In this document: piece by piece, positions 25,663-35,100 of the stretch
Layout: the number at the start of each line of letters is the position of its first letter
How positions within the stretch are numbered: the stretch's first letter is position 1
NCBI RefSeq assembly: GCF_900188005.1
Contig: NZ_FZNR01000005.1
Location: forward strand, 124,001-188,000
Direction: 5' to 3'
DNA length: 64,000 bases
Source: Actinoplanes regularis
GTDB taxonomy: Bacteria > Actinomycetota > Actinomycetes > Mycobacteriales > Micromonosporaceae
The notes under the pieces: model-generated
Told to the model about the DNA's origin: nothing
Seen by the model: the letters and a program-made list of their open reading frames with translations, nothing else
Database searches by the model: none
Made by a program: the position numbers and the translations under genes

Positions 25663-26277
25663 ATGATCCTGCTCCGCCGTGTCTGCGTGCCGATCGGCGC
25701 CGCTCTCGTCACGGCAGTCCTCGCCACACCCGCGATGGCTGCGCCGGCCTCGACGCTCTTCGAGAGCGCGCACGTCGGCTTCGACGACCCGAACACCGGT
25801 CGGACCCTGACCGTCGACCTCGGCCGCGTCAACGGGGTGGCCCAGTTGGACGTCGAGTACTGGTCCCGCTCCTGCACCGAATCCGCCGGTCTGGAGACGT
25901 GCGAGACGATCTTCCGGAACGCGTACGACCAGACGCCCTCACGAGTCAGGATGTCGCTGCAGGGCGCCTCGGCCACCGGGGTGGTGACCTACTCGCAGAC
26001 CGTGCGGACGTGTACGTACGGGCCGGTCGACGAGGAGGGCGAGCGCCCGGAGTCGTGCACGGACGCCCCGGCGACCACGGGTACGACCAGCGTGAAGATC
26101 ACCTGGACCGGTACCGGCGAGGTGGTGAAGGAACGCTGGAATGACGAGGAGGGCGCCCGCTACGTCACGCGGCGGCGGACCGCCAGCGTGGTGGGCACTG
26201 CGTTCGGCGAGTCGTTCCCGGTCGAGCAGTCGCTGATCACGTCGCTTAGCCGTACCCGGAAATACGCGGTGGCCTGA
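25663..26277 (+). CDS. Secreted hypothetical protein
   Basis: 204 aa from ATG at 25663. Signal peptide about 1-26 (LRRVCVPIGAALVTAVLATPAMA-AP). The mature protein looks beta-rich: alternating Thr/Val stretches such as GRTLTVDLGRVNGVAQLDVEY, and four cysteines (RSCTES/ETCETI and RTCTYG/ESCTDA). No family recognised. Its Shine-Dalgarno lies in a perfect 10-bp hairpin, pointing to translational control. A hairpin terminator follows at 26286. Confidence 0.72.
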   Translation: MILLRRVCVPIGAALVTAVLATPAMAAPASTLFESAHVGFDDPNTGRTLTVDLGRVNGVAQLDVEYWSRSCTESAGLETCETIFRNAYDQTPSRVRMSLQGASATGVVTYSQTVRTCTYGPVDEEGERPESCTDAPATTGTTSVKITWTGTGEVVKERWNDEEGARYVTRRRTASVVGTAFGESFPVEQSLITSLSRTRKYAVA

Positions 26278-26285
26278 CCGGCTCT

Positions 26286-26315
26286 GCCCGGTGCCTCCGC
26301 CAGGGGGCACCGGGC
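26286..26315 (+). terminator. Hairpin terminator
   Basis: GCCCGGTGCC (26286-26295) and GGCACCGGGC (26306-26315) are perfect 10-bp arms, nine bases after the stop of the secreted protein gene. Confidence 0.7.
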
Positions 26316-26490
26316 TCCGCCGGATGATCTGAGCGGGGAGGCGTTGACGCACTGCGGCGAACCTCGGTGGCTGCTCTCCACCACAGCTACGCCGATTTCA
26401 CGAACGCTCCGGTTCGCGCCTTCGCCGGAAATACGTTTCTCCGAATGCGTGCGCTCCATAGGATCTCCGGTGATCAAGGAGGATGGCACG

Positions 26491-28500
26491 GTGGACGATT
26501 TCCAGCAGTTCGTGGCGGATGTAACTACACGTCTGTCCGCGATGTCCAAGGGCGAGTTGTACGTCGTCGGCGACGGCCTCGACCGGGATTCACTCTGGCT
26601 CACCTTTCTCGATTCCTTCCCCGCCGGCACCAATCCTCGGTTCCGTGAGCGGTCCGAGTACGACTGCTCGACCTGCCGCGGGTTCATCAAGAACTTCGGT
26701 AACGTCGTCGAGATCCACAACGGACGGATCCGCACCGTCTGGTCCGGGGTGTCTGCATCCGACCCGGTCTTCTCCGTCGTAGCCGCCGCAATGGACGAAT
26801 TCGTCGGCACGCTGCCGTTGTCCAGCATTTTTCGGTCCAGCGAGGCGCAGTACGGGACGAGGGCGACCCGGACGCTGCGCGACGGCCAGGTCGAGGTGTG
26901 GCACCACCTGCACGGCCAGGTGGAGAAGCGGCATCGCACCAAGGACGTCGGCGCGGCACGGGGCACCTTCGACGCCTCGGTGCAGGTGTTCCAGCGTGGC
27001 CTGGCCGAGCTGACCCAGCACGCTCTGGACACCGTCGTCGACCTCATCGACGACAACACCCTCTACCGGGGCACGGAGCATCGCCGGGCGGTGACCGAGT
27101 TCCGGTCGCTGCAGAACCGGTGGACGCAGGCGACCGACGGACGGGCCTTCGTGTTCGCCAACGCCATGAACCCGGCGGCCCGGTTCCGCAACACGGTGAT
27201 CGGCACCCTCGTCCAGGATCTCTCCGCGGGCGTCGACCTGGAGCAGGCGGTCCGGTCGTTCGAGGCGAAGGTGGCACCGCAGAATTACCAGCGCCCCAGG
27301 GCGTTGATCACCCCGGCCATGGTCAAGGCCGCCATGAAGACCATCGGCGAGTTGGGCATCGAGGAGTCGTTGCAGCGACGGTTCGCCCGGCTGTCCGACG
27401 TGTCGGTCACCAACGTGTTGTGGGTCGACAACGACACCCAATCGCGGATGAAGGACGGCATCGAAGGGCTGCTCATGCAGGCGGCCACCACCAGGTCGGC
27501 GGGTGCGCGCCTTCGTGACGCGAAGCCGGAGGAGATTCCCGTGGTCACCTTCATGAAAGACATCCTGCCCGGCGCCGCGAGCATCGACTTGTGGGTCGCC
27601 AACAGCCACGAACCGCACTTCGTCAGTCTCACCACCGGCCGGCACCCGGCCTCCCCGCGGCTGTTCGCCTGGGACAACGATTTCGGCTGGTCCTACGGCG
27701 GCAATGTCGCCGACTCGATCAAGGAGAAGGTCAAGCGGGCCGGCGGCAACGTCACCGGCAAGGTGCGGGTGAGCCTGTCCTGGTTCAACCACGACGATCT
27801 TGACCTGCACGTGTACGAACCCAACGGCGACCACATCTGGTACCAGGACAAGCGCAACAAGCTGGACGTCGACATGAACGCGGGCGGGGCGTTCTCACGC
27901 GAACCGGTGGAGAACGTCACCTGGACCGGCACCATCCCCGACGGCGATTACCGGATCGAGGTGAACCAGTTCAACAAGCGGGAAAGCACCGAGGTCGGCT
28001 TCGTGATCGAGACCGAGAGCAACGGGAAGATCGAGCATTACAGCCACGAGCGGGCGGTCGGTCACAAGGAGACCATCGAGGTGGGCCTGATGACGGTCGC
28101 CGGCGAGGTGATCACCGCTTTCCGGCCCGGTAAGGCCATGCGGCCGGGCAGCGCCGGCAAGGACCTGTGGGGCATCACCACCGAACAGTTCGTGCCGGTG
28201 TCCACCATCATGTACTCGCCGAACTATTTCGACGACAGCGAGGTCGGCAACCGTCACTACTTCTTCATGCTGAAAGGGTGCGTGAACGACCAGCCGACCC
28301 GGGGGATCTACAACGAGTTCCTCCGCCGCGACCTGGCACCGCATCGCAAGGTGTTCGAGGTCCTCGGCGACCGCACCAAGTGCGAGCCGTCCCCGGATCA
28401 GCTGTCCGGCCTCGGCTTCAGCTCCACGGTCCGCAGCTCTGTCGTCGCCGACGTGACCATGACCGGCGGCCGGCGCCGCCTCATCAGCATCCAGTTCTGA
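26491..28500 (+). CDS. Large uncharacterised protein with CxxC motif and YfaP-like beta domain
   Basis: 669 aa from GTG at 26491, chosen because AAGGAGG lies eight bases upstream; an earlier in-frame GTG has no such site. Visible parts: a short N-terminal domain with a Cys pair (CSTC, residues 59-62) in DCSTCRGFIKNFGNVVEI; a long helical middle (about 130-390); and at about 425-540 a beta-sandwich-like segment (VRVSLSWFNHDDLDLHVYEP, then GDYRIEVNQFNKRES) resembling the YfaP/DUF2135 fold of Ca- or envelope-associated proteins. A C-terminal domain follows. No signal peptide or membrane segment, so cytoplasmic. Forms a module with the 131-aa gene 31 bases downstream. Function unknown. Confidence 0.8.
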   Translation: MDDFQQFVADVTTRLSAMSKGELYVVGDGLDRDSLWLTFLDSFPAGTNPRFRERSEYDCSTCRGFIKNFGNVVEIHNGRIRTVWSGVSASDPVFSVVAAAMDEFVGTLPLSSIFRSSEAQYGTRATRTLRDGQVEVWHHLHGQVEKRHRTKDVGAARGTFDASVQVFQRGLAELTQHALDTVVDLIDDNTLYRGTEHRRAVTEFRSLQNRWTQATDGRAFVFANAMNPAARFRNTVIGTLVQDLSAGVDLEQAVRSFEAKVAPQNYQRPRALITPAMVKAAMKTIGELGIEESLQRRFARLSDVSVTNVLWVDNDTQSRMKDGIEGLLMQAATTRSAGARLRDAKPEEIPVVTFMKDILPGAASIDLWVANSHEPHFVSLTTGRHPASPRLFAWDNDFGWSYGGNVADSIKEKVKRAGGNVTGKVRVSLSWFNHDDLDLHVYEPNGDHIWYQDKRNKLDVDMNAGGAFSREPVENVTWTGTIPDGDYRIEVNQFNKRESTEVGFVIETESNGKIEHYSHERAVGHKETIEVGLMTVAGEVITAFRPGKAMRPGSAGKDLWGITTEQFVPVSTIMYSPNYFDDSEVGNRHYFFMLKGCVNDQPTRGIYNEFLRRDLAPHRKVFEVLGDRTKCEPSPDQLSGLGFSSTVRSSVVADVTMTGGRRRLISIQF

Positions 28501-28531
28501 TTCCCTGCCCAGAAATCCGAGAGAGGTCACC

Positions 28532-28927
28532 GTGACCGTTTTTGAGAAGGCCACGCGGGAGAAGTTCCGTTACCCGTCGACCAAGGGCCTGCTGACCACG
28601 GAACAGCTGTGGGAGCTTCCGCTGACCGCCAAGTCCGGCTTCAGCCTCGATGACGTGGCCAAGGCCGTCAACGCCGAACTCAAGGCCATCGACACCGAGT
28701 CGTTCGTGGCCACCGAGACCAATCCGGCCAAGGCAACCTTGGAGACCAAGTTGGAGGTCGTCAAGCACGTCATCGCCGTCCGCCTCGCGGAGGACCAGGC
28801 GGCGAAGGCAGCGGCGGCCAAGAAGCTTGAGAAGGAAAAGCTGCTGGCAGTCCTGGGCCGCAAGCAGGACGCGGTCCTGGAAAACCTGACCGAGGCAGAG
28901 CTGCTGGCCCGAATCAACAACCTGTAG
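28532..28927 (+). CDS. Small conserved helical protein, partner of the 669-aa protein
   Basis: 131 aa from GTG at 28532 with GAGAGG upstream. N-terminal FEKATREKFRYPSTKGLLTT and EQLWELPLTAKSGFSLDDV, then a charged helical region likely to form a coiled coil (about 88-112: EDQAAKAAAAKKLEKEKLL), ending ELLARINNL. My impression is that short proteins of this shape occur in phage genomes and beside a large partner; that is memory, not a search. Probably an adaptor or subunit of the large protein. The unit ends at a very strong hairpin. Confidence 0.78.
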   Translation: MTVFEKATREKFRYPSTKGLLTTEQLWELPLTAKSGFSLDDVAKAVNAELKAIDTESFVATETNPAKATLETKLEVVKHVIAVRLAEDQAAKAAAAKKLEKEKLLAVLGRKQDAVLENLTEAELLARINNL

Positions 28928-28990
28928 CCGGACGGCGCAGCGCGAAGGCGCGGGGCGAGCCTCGACCGCCCGGCCGCGCCGGCGTGATCT

Positions 28991-29024
28991 GCGCGAGAGT
29001 CGCCGCGCGCGGCGACTCTCGCGC
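28991..29024 (+). terminator. Strong hairpin terminator
   Basis: GCGCGAGAGTCGCC (28991-29004) pairs perfectly with GGCGACTCTCGCGC (29011-29024): 14 bp with a six-base loop. It closes the two-gene module and separates it from the regulator gene at 29057. Confidence 0.8.
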
Positions 29025-29056
29025 GCCGGGGCGGGAACGGCTAAAGTACCGACGCT

Positions 29057-29950
29057 GTGACCGAACCGGCCCTGCGCCTGCTGGTTTCCCTCCTGCAGGC
29101 CCGCCCTGCCCGCCGCGCCGACCTGCTCGCCCTCGGCCTCGACGACGGCCCGCTCGACGAGCTGATCCGGGCCGGGTTCGTCGCGCAGACGGGCGACCGG
29201 CTCAGCTACGACGAGCCCGCCGCGGTGCTCGCCCGGCAGGCGCGCGCGACCGCCGGCCTGATCGCGGTGCTGCCCGCCCTGACCCGGGAGTGGCAGAACC
29301 ACCCGCGCACCACCGTCGGCGTCGAGCTCGTGCACGGCCACGAGGAGCAGTGGCGGGCCTGGGCCCGGCACGCCGCGCTGACCCCGCCGCGCGCCCCGAT
29401 CAACCTCTACCCGTCGCTCGACGTCCTGCGCGACGTCATCGCCCCCAGCCTCGCCGACGTCGTCGGCCCGTACCCCGAGGGCATGCGGCACGCCCGCGCC
29501 GTGCTGCCCGCCGCGGCCGTGGTCACCGACGAGGACCGGGCCGTGGTCGACGTGCTGATCCGGGCGGGCCTGCGCGTCCGGCTGGCCCGCCGGGTGGAGA
29601 GCTGGCTCTACTCCGACCCCGAGGTGCTGTGCGCGCTGCCGCTGACCTGGGGCGAGCACCCGCCGCCCAGCATCATGATCGTCCACGATCCGGCGGTCCG
29701 GGCGCTCACCGCCGCGTACTGCGAGACGGTCTGGCAGGCCGCCGCGGAGTACCGGACGCCGAAGCCAGAGTTCCACGACGTGCTGCGGTTGCTCGCGCTC
29801 GGCATGTCCGACCGGGCGATCGCCACCGCGCAGTGCACCTCGCAGCGCACCGTCGAGCGCAGGATCGCCGAGGCGATGGCCCACTACGGCGTAGGCACCC
29901 GCTTCGAGCTCGGCATGGCCTGGTCAGCGAAACTGGTAGATGAAGGGTGA
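29057..29950 (+). CDS. TrmB/LuxR-like transcriptional regulator
   Basis: 297 aa from GTG at 29057. The N-terminal winged-helix-like region (RRADLLALGLDDGPLDELI) is TrmB-like. A central domain of unknown ligand and a C-terminal LuxR-type helix-turn-helix (FHDVLRLLALGMSDRAIATA, then QRTVERRIAEAMAHYG) follow. The same architecture recurs in the gene at 36055-37011. It may regulate nearby genes, but no operator was assigned. Convergent overlap of 27 bases with the lipoprotein gene (29924-29950). Confidence 0.82.
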   Translation: MTEPALRLLVSLLQARPARRADLLALGLDDGPLDELIRAGFVAQTGDRLSYDEPAAVLARQARATAGLIAVLPALTREWQNHPRTTVGVELVHGHEEQWRAWARHAALTPPRAPINLYPSLDVLRDVIAPSLADVVGPYPEGMRHARAVLPAAAVVTDEDRAVVDVLIRAGLRVRLARRVESWLYSDPEVLCALPLTWGEHPPPSIMIVHDPAVRALTAAYCETVWQAAAEYRTPKPEFHDVLRLLALGMSDRAIATAQCTSQRTVERRIAEAMAHYGVGTRFELGMAWSAKLVDEG

Positions 29951-30547
29951 TCCCTGCGCCTGCAGATTGAGGACACCGTCCACGCACGTGTACGTCATCG
30001 GGACGTCGCCCAGCGAGTTCTCCGGCACCGCGATCGGCGCGTTCGCCGAACGCCCGTTGATCGTGACCTTGTTGTCAATCTTGATGCCGCCGGTCCACGC
30101 GCCCTGCGGGGTGAGCGTGTTCCCGTCGACCTGCCACCCGCCGGACGCGGTCCCGGTGTGCTTCTGAGTGACCCTCATGGTCATCCCGCCGCCCAGGTCC
30201 GCCGTGATCGTCGTGGTGATGCCGTCGGTGAAGGTCGCCTTGAGCACCGGCGTCACCGTCAGGGTCTGATCGCCGGTCATGTGTACGCCGGTCACATCGA
30301 TCCCGCGCATCACGCCCTGCAACTGGGTCTCCAGGTCCGGCTTGGACACGTGCCACGGGCTGCCCTCGATCAGGCACCGCAATTCGGCCGAACCCGTCAG
30401 CTCCGGGCTCGGTGCCGCTTCCGTCCCACCGGCCGCCGCGGCCGCCCCGGCCGCTTCGGGGCCTCCGGCCGCGGCCGGCTCATCGTTGCGGCATCCACCC
30501 AGGGCCACCATCGCCAGCCCCGCCATCACCATGATTGCTCGCTTCAC
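29924..30547 (-). CDS. Putative lipoprotein
   Basis: 207 aa from GTG at 30547. N-terminus VKRAIMVMAGLAMVALGGC is a lipoprotein signal with lipobox LGGC. An Ala/Gly-rich linker follows, then a beta-rich domain with repeated Thr/Gly strands (DLGGGMTMRVTQKHTGTASG) and two cysteines. Anchored on the outer face of the membrane. No family recognised. Convergent overlap with the preceding regulator. Confidence 0.7.
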   Translation of the reverse strand: MKRAIMVMAGLAMVALGGCRNDEPAAAGGPEAAGAAAAAGGTEAAPSPELTGSAELRCLIEGSPWHVSKPDLETQLQGVMRGIDVTGVHMTGDQTLTVTPVLKATFTDGITTTITADLGGGMTMRVTQKHTGTASGGWQVDGNTLTPQGAWTGGIKIDNKVTINGRSANAPIAVPENSLGDVPMTYTCVDGVLNLQAQGSPFIYQFR

Positions 30548-30777
30548 AGCCGCAGAGCCTAAGGCCGCGGACCTGCCCAGCCGCGGGGTTCGCGCGCGGC
30601 GGACCACCGACGTGGCGGCGATCCGTCGCCCCCTCGTCGCCAGCTCTGTCGAACAGACATCGGCAGCATGCCCGACAAGATCAGTCGAGGGTCCGCCCGG
30701 ACGATGCATACCCGAACGCTCGCAAAGCAGCCCCTTGAGGAGCACCGTTGGGGAAGTCAGAGCAAGGGCGAGGTTGT

Positions 30778-31419
30778 TCAGGTCCGGATCGCGTAGCTGC
30801 CCAGCGACGCCTCCAGAAGGTCGAACGTCCAGGTGCCGGCGCGAGTGAGTGCCGTGCTGAGCTGGTCAGGATCGTCGCCGGCGAGGGTACGGCGGACAGT
30901 CTCGTCGAACAGCGCCCGATGCGCGGCACCGAACTGCGCCGCCACGATCCGGGGCGCGAGGCTATCTCCCGTCGTCGAAAGGCCGTCATCAGCCAGCTGT
31001 TCGGCGAGCGCCAGTTCGCGCCGATCGTGAAAGTCGCGCAGCCGCGCGGTGAGGGTCGGGCTGTCGACGATCATTCGAATGAACGGGACTCCAGCGAACC
31101 CGATCACGGGGTTGCGTTGCTTGACGTCCGCGAGGAATGCTCGCCGCAGAGCAGCCAGGGCGGATTCGCCCACCGCGCGCTCGGCGACGGTCTTGGCGAG
31201 AGAGCCGATGAACGCGTCGCCCAGGTCCAGCGCCAGATCCTCCTTGCGCGGGAAGTAGTTGGTGACAGTCATCTTGGCCACCCTGGCCGCGTTCGCGATG
31301 TCAGCAATGGTCACGGCCTCGAAGCCATGCTCCATGAACAGCGCGGTAGCTACGTCCGAGATGGCTTGCCGGGTCTGCTGCTTCTTCTGATCGCGCAGGT
31401 TGATGGGAGCAGGGGTCAT
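30778..31419 (-). CDS. TetR family transcriptional regulator
   Basis: 213 aa from ATG at 31419 (an in-frame ATG at 31443 would add eight residues). Helix-turn-helix at about residues 12-58 (RQAISDVATALFMEHGF, IADIANAARVAKMTVTNYF). Divergent from a VOC-domain gene starting at 31524, with a 22-bp perfect palindrome in between that is the likely operator. Ligand unknown. Confidence 0.9.
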   Translation of the reverse strand: MTPAPINLRDQKKQQTRQAISDVATALFMEHGFEAVTIADIANAARVAKMTVTNYFPRKEDLALDLGDAFIGSLAKTVAERAVGESALAALRRAFLADVKQRNPVIGFAGVPFIRMIVDSPTLTARLRDFHDRRELALAEQLADDGLSTTGDSLAPRIVAAQFGAAHRALFDETVRRTLAGDDPDQLSTALTRAGTWTFDLLEASLGSYAIRT

Positions 31420-31472
31420 GTGGACAGTCTTCCATAGGCTCAACCTAAACTCATGGTTGACACATAGTTGTG

Positions 31473-31494
31473 CTGGACCTAAAGTTAGGTCCAG
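31473..31494. promoter_or_regulatory. Palindromic TetR-type operator
   Basis: CTGGACCTAA and TTAGGTCCAG are perfect 10-bp arms around AG. A further ACCTAA half site lies at 31444-31449, close to the TetR start. Placement between divergent TetR and VOC genes supports autoregulation and control of the VOC gene. Confidence 0.7.
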
Positions 31495-31523
31495 CCTAAG
31501 AAGTCTGCTGCCGGAAGGACTCC

Positions 31524-31910
31524 ATGCAGATCACCACAACCACCGTGTCGCTCACCGTCGATGACGTCGTCGCATCGCGTGACTTTCTAACCAGCCACCT
31601 CGGATACGCGACGACGACCGAGGCGGACGGCTTTGCGGCACTCCGCCGGGAGGATGAGGCCGCCGACCTGGTCCTGCTGCGGCGAGGTATCGAGGTTCTC
31701 CCCGAGGAACAACGTGACCAGCGAGCCGCTGGTGTGATTCTCGCCTTCACCGTCACCGACCTCGATGCGGTCCTGGCGAGCTTGGTCGAAGCCTGCGTGC
31801 CGATCACGTTGCCGCTGCGTGAGGAGTCGTGGGGAGAGCGGTTGTTCCAGATCACCGACCCCAATGGCGTGGTGATTCAGTTCGTCGAGTGGGTCACCCC
31901 GGCCGCATGA
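31524..31910 (+). CDS. VOC (glyoxalase/bleomycin resistance) family protein
   Basis: 128 aa. Two beta-alpha-beta-beta-beta units: VSLTVDDVVASRDFLTSHLGY and ILAFTVTDLDAVLASLVEA, with the typical ending FQITDPNGVVIQFVEWV. Members are metal-dependent isomerases, dioxygenases, thiol transferases or drug-binding proteins. Control by the divergent TetR suggests a role in handling a toxic compound. Catalytic metal ligands are only partly recognisable (final Glu in VEW). Confidence 0.88.
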   Translation: MQITTTTVSLTVDDVVASRDFLTSHLGYATTTEADGFAALRREDEAADLVLLRRGIEVLPEEQRDQRAAGVILAFTVTDLDAVLASLVEACVPITLPLREESWGERLFQITDPNGVVIQFVEWVTPAA

Positions 31911-32195
31911 CGGTTACTCCAGCCGCGCATACGGTGGCCCTTGATCGGTCACCGCACGCACCCGGCTACGCCGCACCGTCGAACACCTCAACCTGGCGGA
32001 TGGGTCGGCCGTGATCAGATCTTGTGGTTGCCGGGAGAGCGGGAAGCGGCGGTTCCGCCTCGCTCATTGAGTCGTCGCTCAGTGACCTCCATGGATGGGT
32101 TGCACTGTCGCCGTTTGGCTGATCACTGTCATGGCAGCATTCGGTCAACGTGAATGCCTTTCAGTGGTGCCAGGTGACCCGGTAGGACACTCGGC

Positions 32196-35100
32196 ATGCC
32201 CTCGCTCATCCTTGATCAGCGGCGTGCTTACCGGGTCGTTCCCGGGGCGGCCGCCGCTCTCACCGTACTGTCAATGCTGGTCGCTCCGGCCGGTCCGGCG
32301 GCCGCCGGACCGGCCGGAGCGCGACCAGTTGCGTCGGTGACCTCGGTCACCCTGATCACCGGCCACCGGGTGCGGGTCACTGACCTCGGCGGCGGCCGGT
32401 ACACCACCGACGTGCAGCGCCCCGACGGCGCCATCGGTGGCGTGCACGCCCAAACGATCGGCAGGGACCTGTATGTCATTCCGGACGAGGTGTTGCCGTA
32501 CCTGGCCGAGAAGCGCGTCGACCGGCGGCTGTTCAATGTGACCACGCTGATCCGTGACGGCTACGACGACGGGCACAGCGACAGCCTCCCGCTGATTGTG
32601 GGCTACACCGACCAGGCCGCGGCGCGCGGGCCGGTGCCGGACGGCACCACCAAGGTCCGTTCCCTGGCCAGTGTCCACGGCACCGCGGTACGGGCGGCCA
32701 AGCGGCAGACCCGCCGCACCTGGGAGGCGGTCACCGAGCGGTCCGTCGGCCCGATCGCGGCCAAATCGGAGCCCGGCCTGCTTTCCGGCGGCATCTCGAC
32801 CGTCTGGCTCGACGGCAAGGTGCACGCCGACCTCGCCGAGAGCACCGCGCAGATCGGCGCGCCCGCCGCGTGGGCCGCCGGGCTGGACGGTGCCGGCGTG
32901 CCGGTCGCCGTCCTGGACACCGGCGCTGACACCGACCACCCCGACCTGGCCGGCCGGATCAGCACCGCGGTCAGCTTCGTGCCCGGCGAGGGGGTCGAGG
33001 ACCAGAACGGCCACGGCACGCACGTCGCCTCGACCGTGGGCGGTAGCGGAGCGGCGTCCGGCGGCGCCGAACGCGGCGTCGCGCCGAAGGCCGACCTGCT
33101 CATCGGCAAGGTGTTGTCCGACTCCGGCGAGGGCGCCGACTCCGGCGTGATCGCTGGGATGGAGTGGGCCGCCACGCATGGCGCCCGGGTGATCAGCATG
33201 AGCCTCGGCGGCGGCCAGCCGAGCGACGGCACCGACCCCCTGAGCACCGCGGTGAACCGGCTGACCGAGCAGACCGGCGCGCTCTTCGTGATCGCCTCCG
33301 GCAACAACGGGGCGGAAGGAGCGATCAGCGCCCCCGGTGCCGCGGACGCGGCCCTGACCGTCGGCGCGGTCGACTCCGCGAACCAGCCGGCCTCCTTCTC
33401 CAGCGTCGGCCCGCGGTTCGGCGACTACGGGCTGAAGCCGGACATCGTCGCCCCGGGTGTGGAGATTCTTGCCGCCAAGGCCGGTGGCAACGCGCAGGAC
33501 GGCTGGTACCAGTCGATGAGCGGCACCTCGATGGCCACCCCGCACGTCGCGGGCGCCGCCGCGATCCTGGCCCAGCAGCACCCGCGGTGGCGGGCCGCCG
33601 AGCTGAAGAACGCACTGATGAGCTCGGCCGCCGAGGTGGCCGGGAGCGACGCCTACCAGGTCGGCGCGGGCCGGGTGGACGTGGCCGCGGCGACCGCGGC
33701 GTCGGTGACCGCCACCGGGTCGGCGTACTTCGGGTTCGTCGGCTGGCCGCATCCGGACCCGGCCGAGGCGGACCGGAGCCTGACCTATACCAACACCGGC
33801 GACGAGGCGGTGACGCTGGACCTCGAGGTGTCGGGCGAGATCGCGGGTGGGCCGTACGACACCGATCCGCGCGCCGACGCGGGCACCCCGGCGCCGGACA
33901 TGTTCACCCTCTCCACGAATCAGGTCGTGGTGCCGGCCCACGGGACCGCGTCGGTCACCGCGACCGCCCATCCGAAGACGGCCGCTGACGGGCGGCGCTA
34001 CCTCGGTGAGGTGACCGCGAGCCGGGGCGGGCAGGTGCGGGCGCGTACCAAGCTGGGCCTGTACTCCGAGGAGGAACGGCACGACCTGAACATCACGATC
34101 CGGGACCGGGCCGGCGCGAACGCCGAGGGCTACCTGCTGCTTCAGAAGTTCGGCGAGGTCGACCCGTACGTGATTCCGTACGGCACGTCCGGGCGGTTGG
34201 AACTGCGGCTGCGGCCCGGCACCTACAGCATCCTGACCTACCTGGACGTGCCGGGCAGCCACGGGCCGGACTCGATCGGCACGGCACTGCTCGGCAACCC
34301 GGAGATCGTCCTGGACCGAGACCGTTCGGTCGACCTGGATGCCCGCAAGGCCGTCGAAGCCACCGCCACGGTGCCCGCGAAGACCGCGGACCGAATGCTG
34401 TACCTGGACTGGTATCGCAGCGATGGCGCGGACAGCGTCCTCGCCGACCAGTACCTGCTGCCCCCCTGGGTCGACACGATGTATGCGCTGCCCACCGCGA
34501 AGGTGACCCGCGGCGAGTTCGAGTTCGAGACCCGCTGGCGCAAGACCCAGCCGCTGCTGACCGTCACCGCCGCCGGCCGGCCGATCGACTTCCTGGGCCA
34601 ACCGGGGTCGCTCCTGTACAACGGGAAGACCCGGCTCCAGGCGGTATACCTGGCCACCGGTGACTACTCCGGCCGGAATGTCCGCGGCAAGGCGGTGGTC
34701 GTACCGCGTACCCCGGACCTGACCGGCAGCCAGCGGGCGCGAGCGGCGGTCGAAGCCGGCGCCGCAATGCTGATCGTCGTCAACGACGCGGCGGGCAAGC
34801 TGAACGAGTGGGTCGGTAACGACGACGGCACGCGGCAACCGATCCCGGTTCTCGGCGTCACCGCCCGGACCGGGCGGACGCTGAGCCGCACGACCTCCTT
34901 GATGGTGACCGGCTCGATCAACTCACCGTTCGCCTACGATCTGGTCGACCCGCACCCTGGCCGGATTCCGGCATCGCTGGCCTACCGGCCGCGGCCGAAG
35001 GACCTGGCCAGCGTGGACATGAAGTTCCACGGCGACACCGTCCGTGACGGCGCCGAGTTCCGCCGGGACTACCGGCCGTACCGGAGGTACTCGCTCGGTA

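Noticed and set aside
26590..27834. 414-residue minus-strand frame inside the 669-aa gene
   Set aside because: The repeated VVD/GDR composition is typical of an antisense reading. The plus frame has a ribosome site and protein-like domains.
32271..34838. 855-residue minus-strand frame opposite the subtilase
   Set aside because: Antisense shadow of a gene with a complete catalytic triad.
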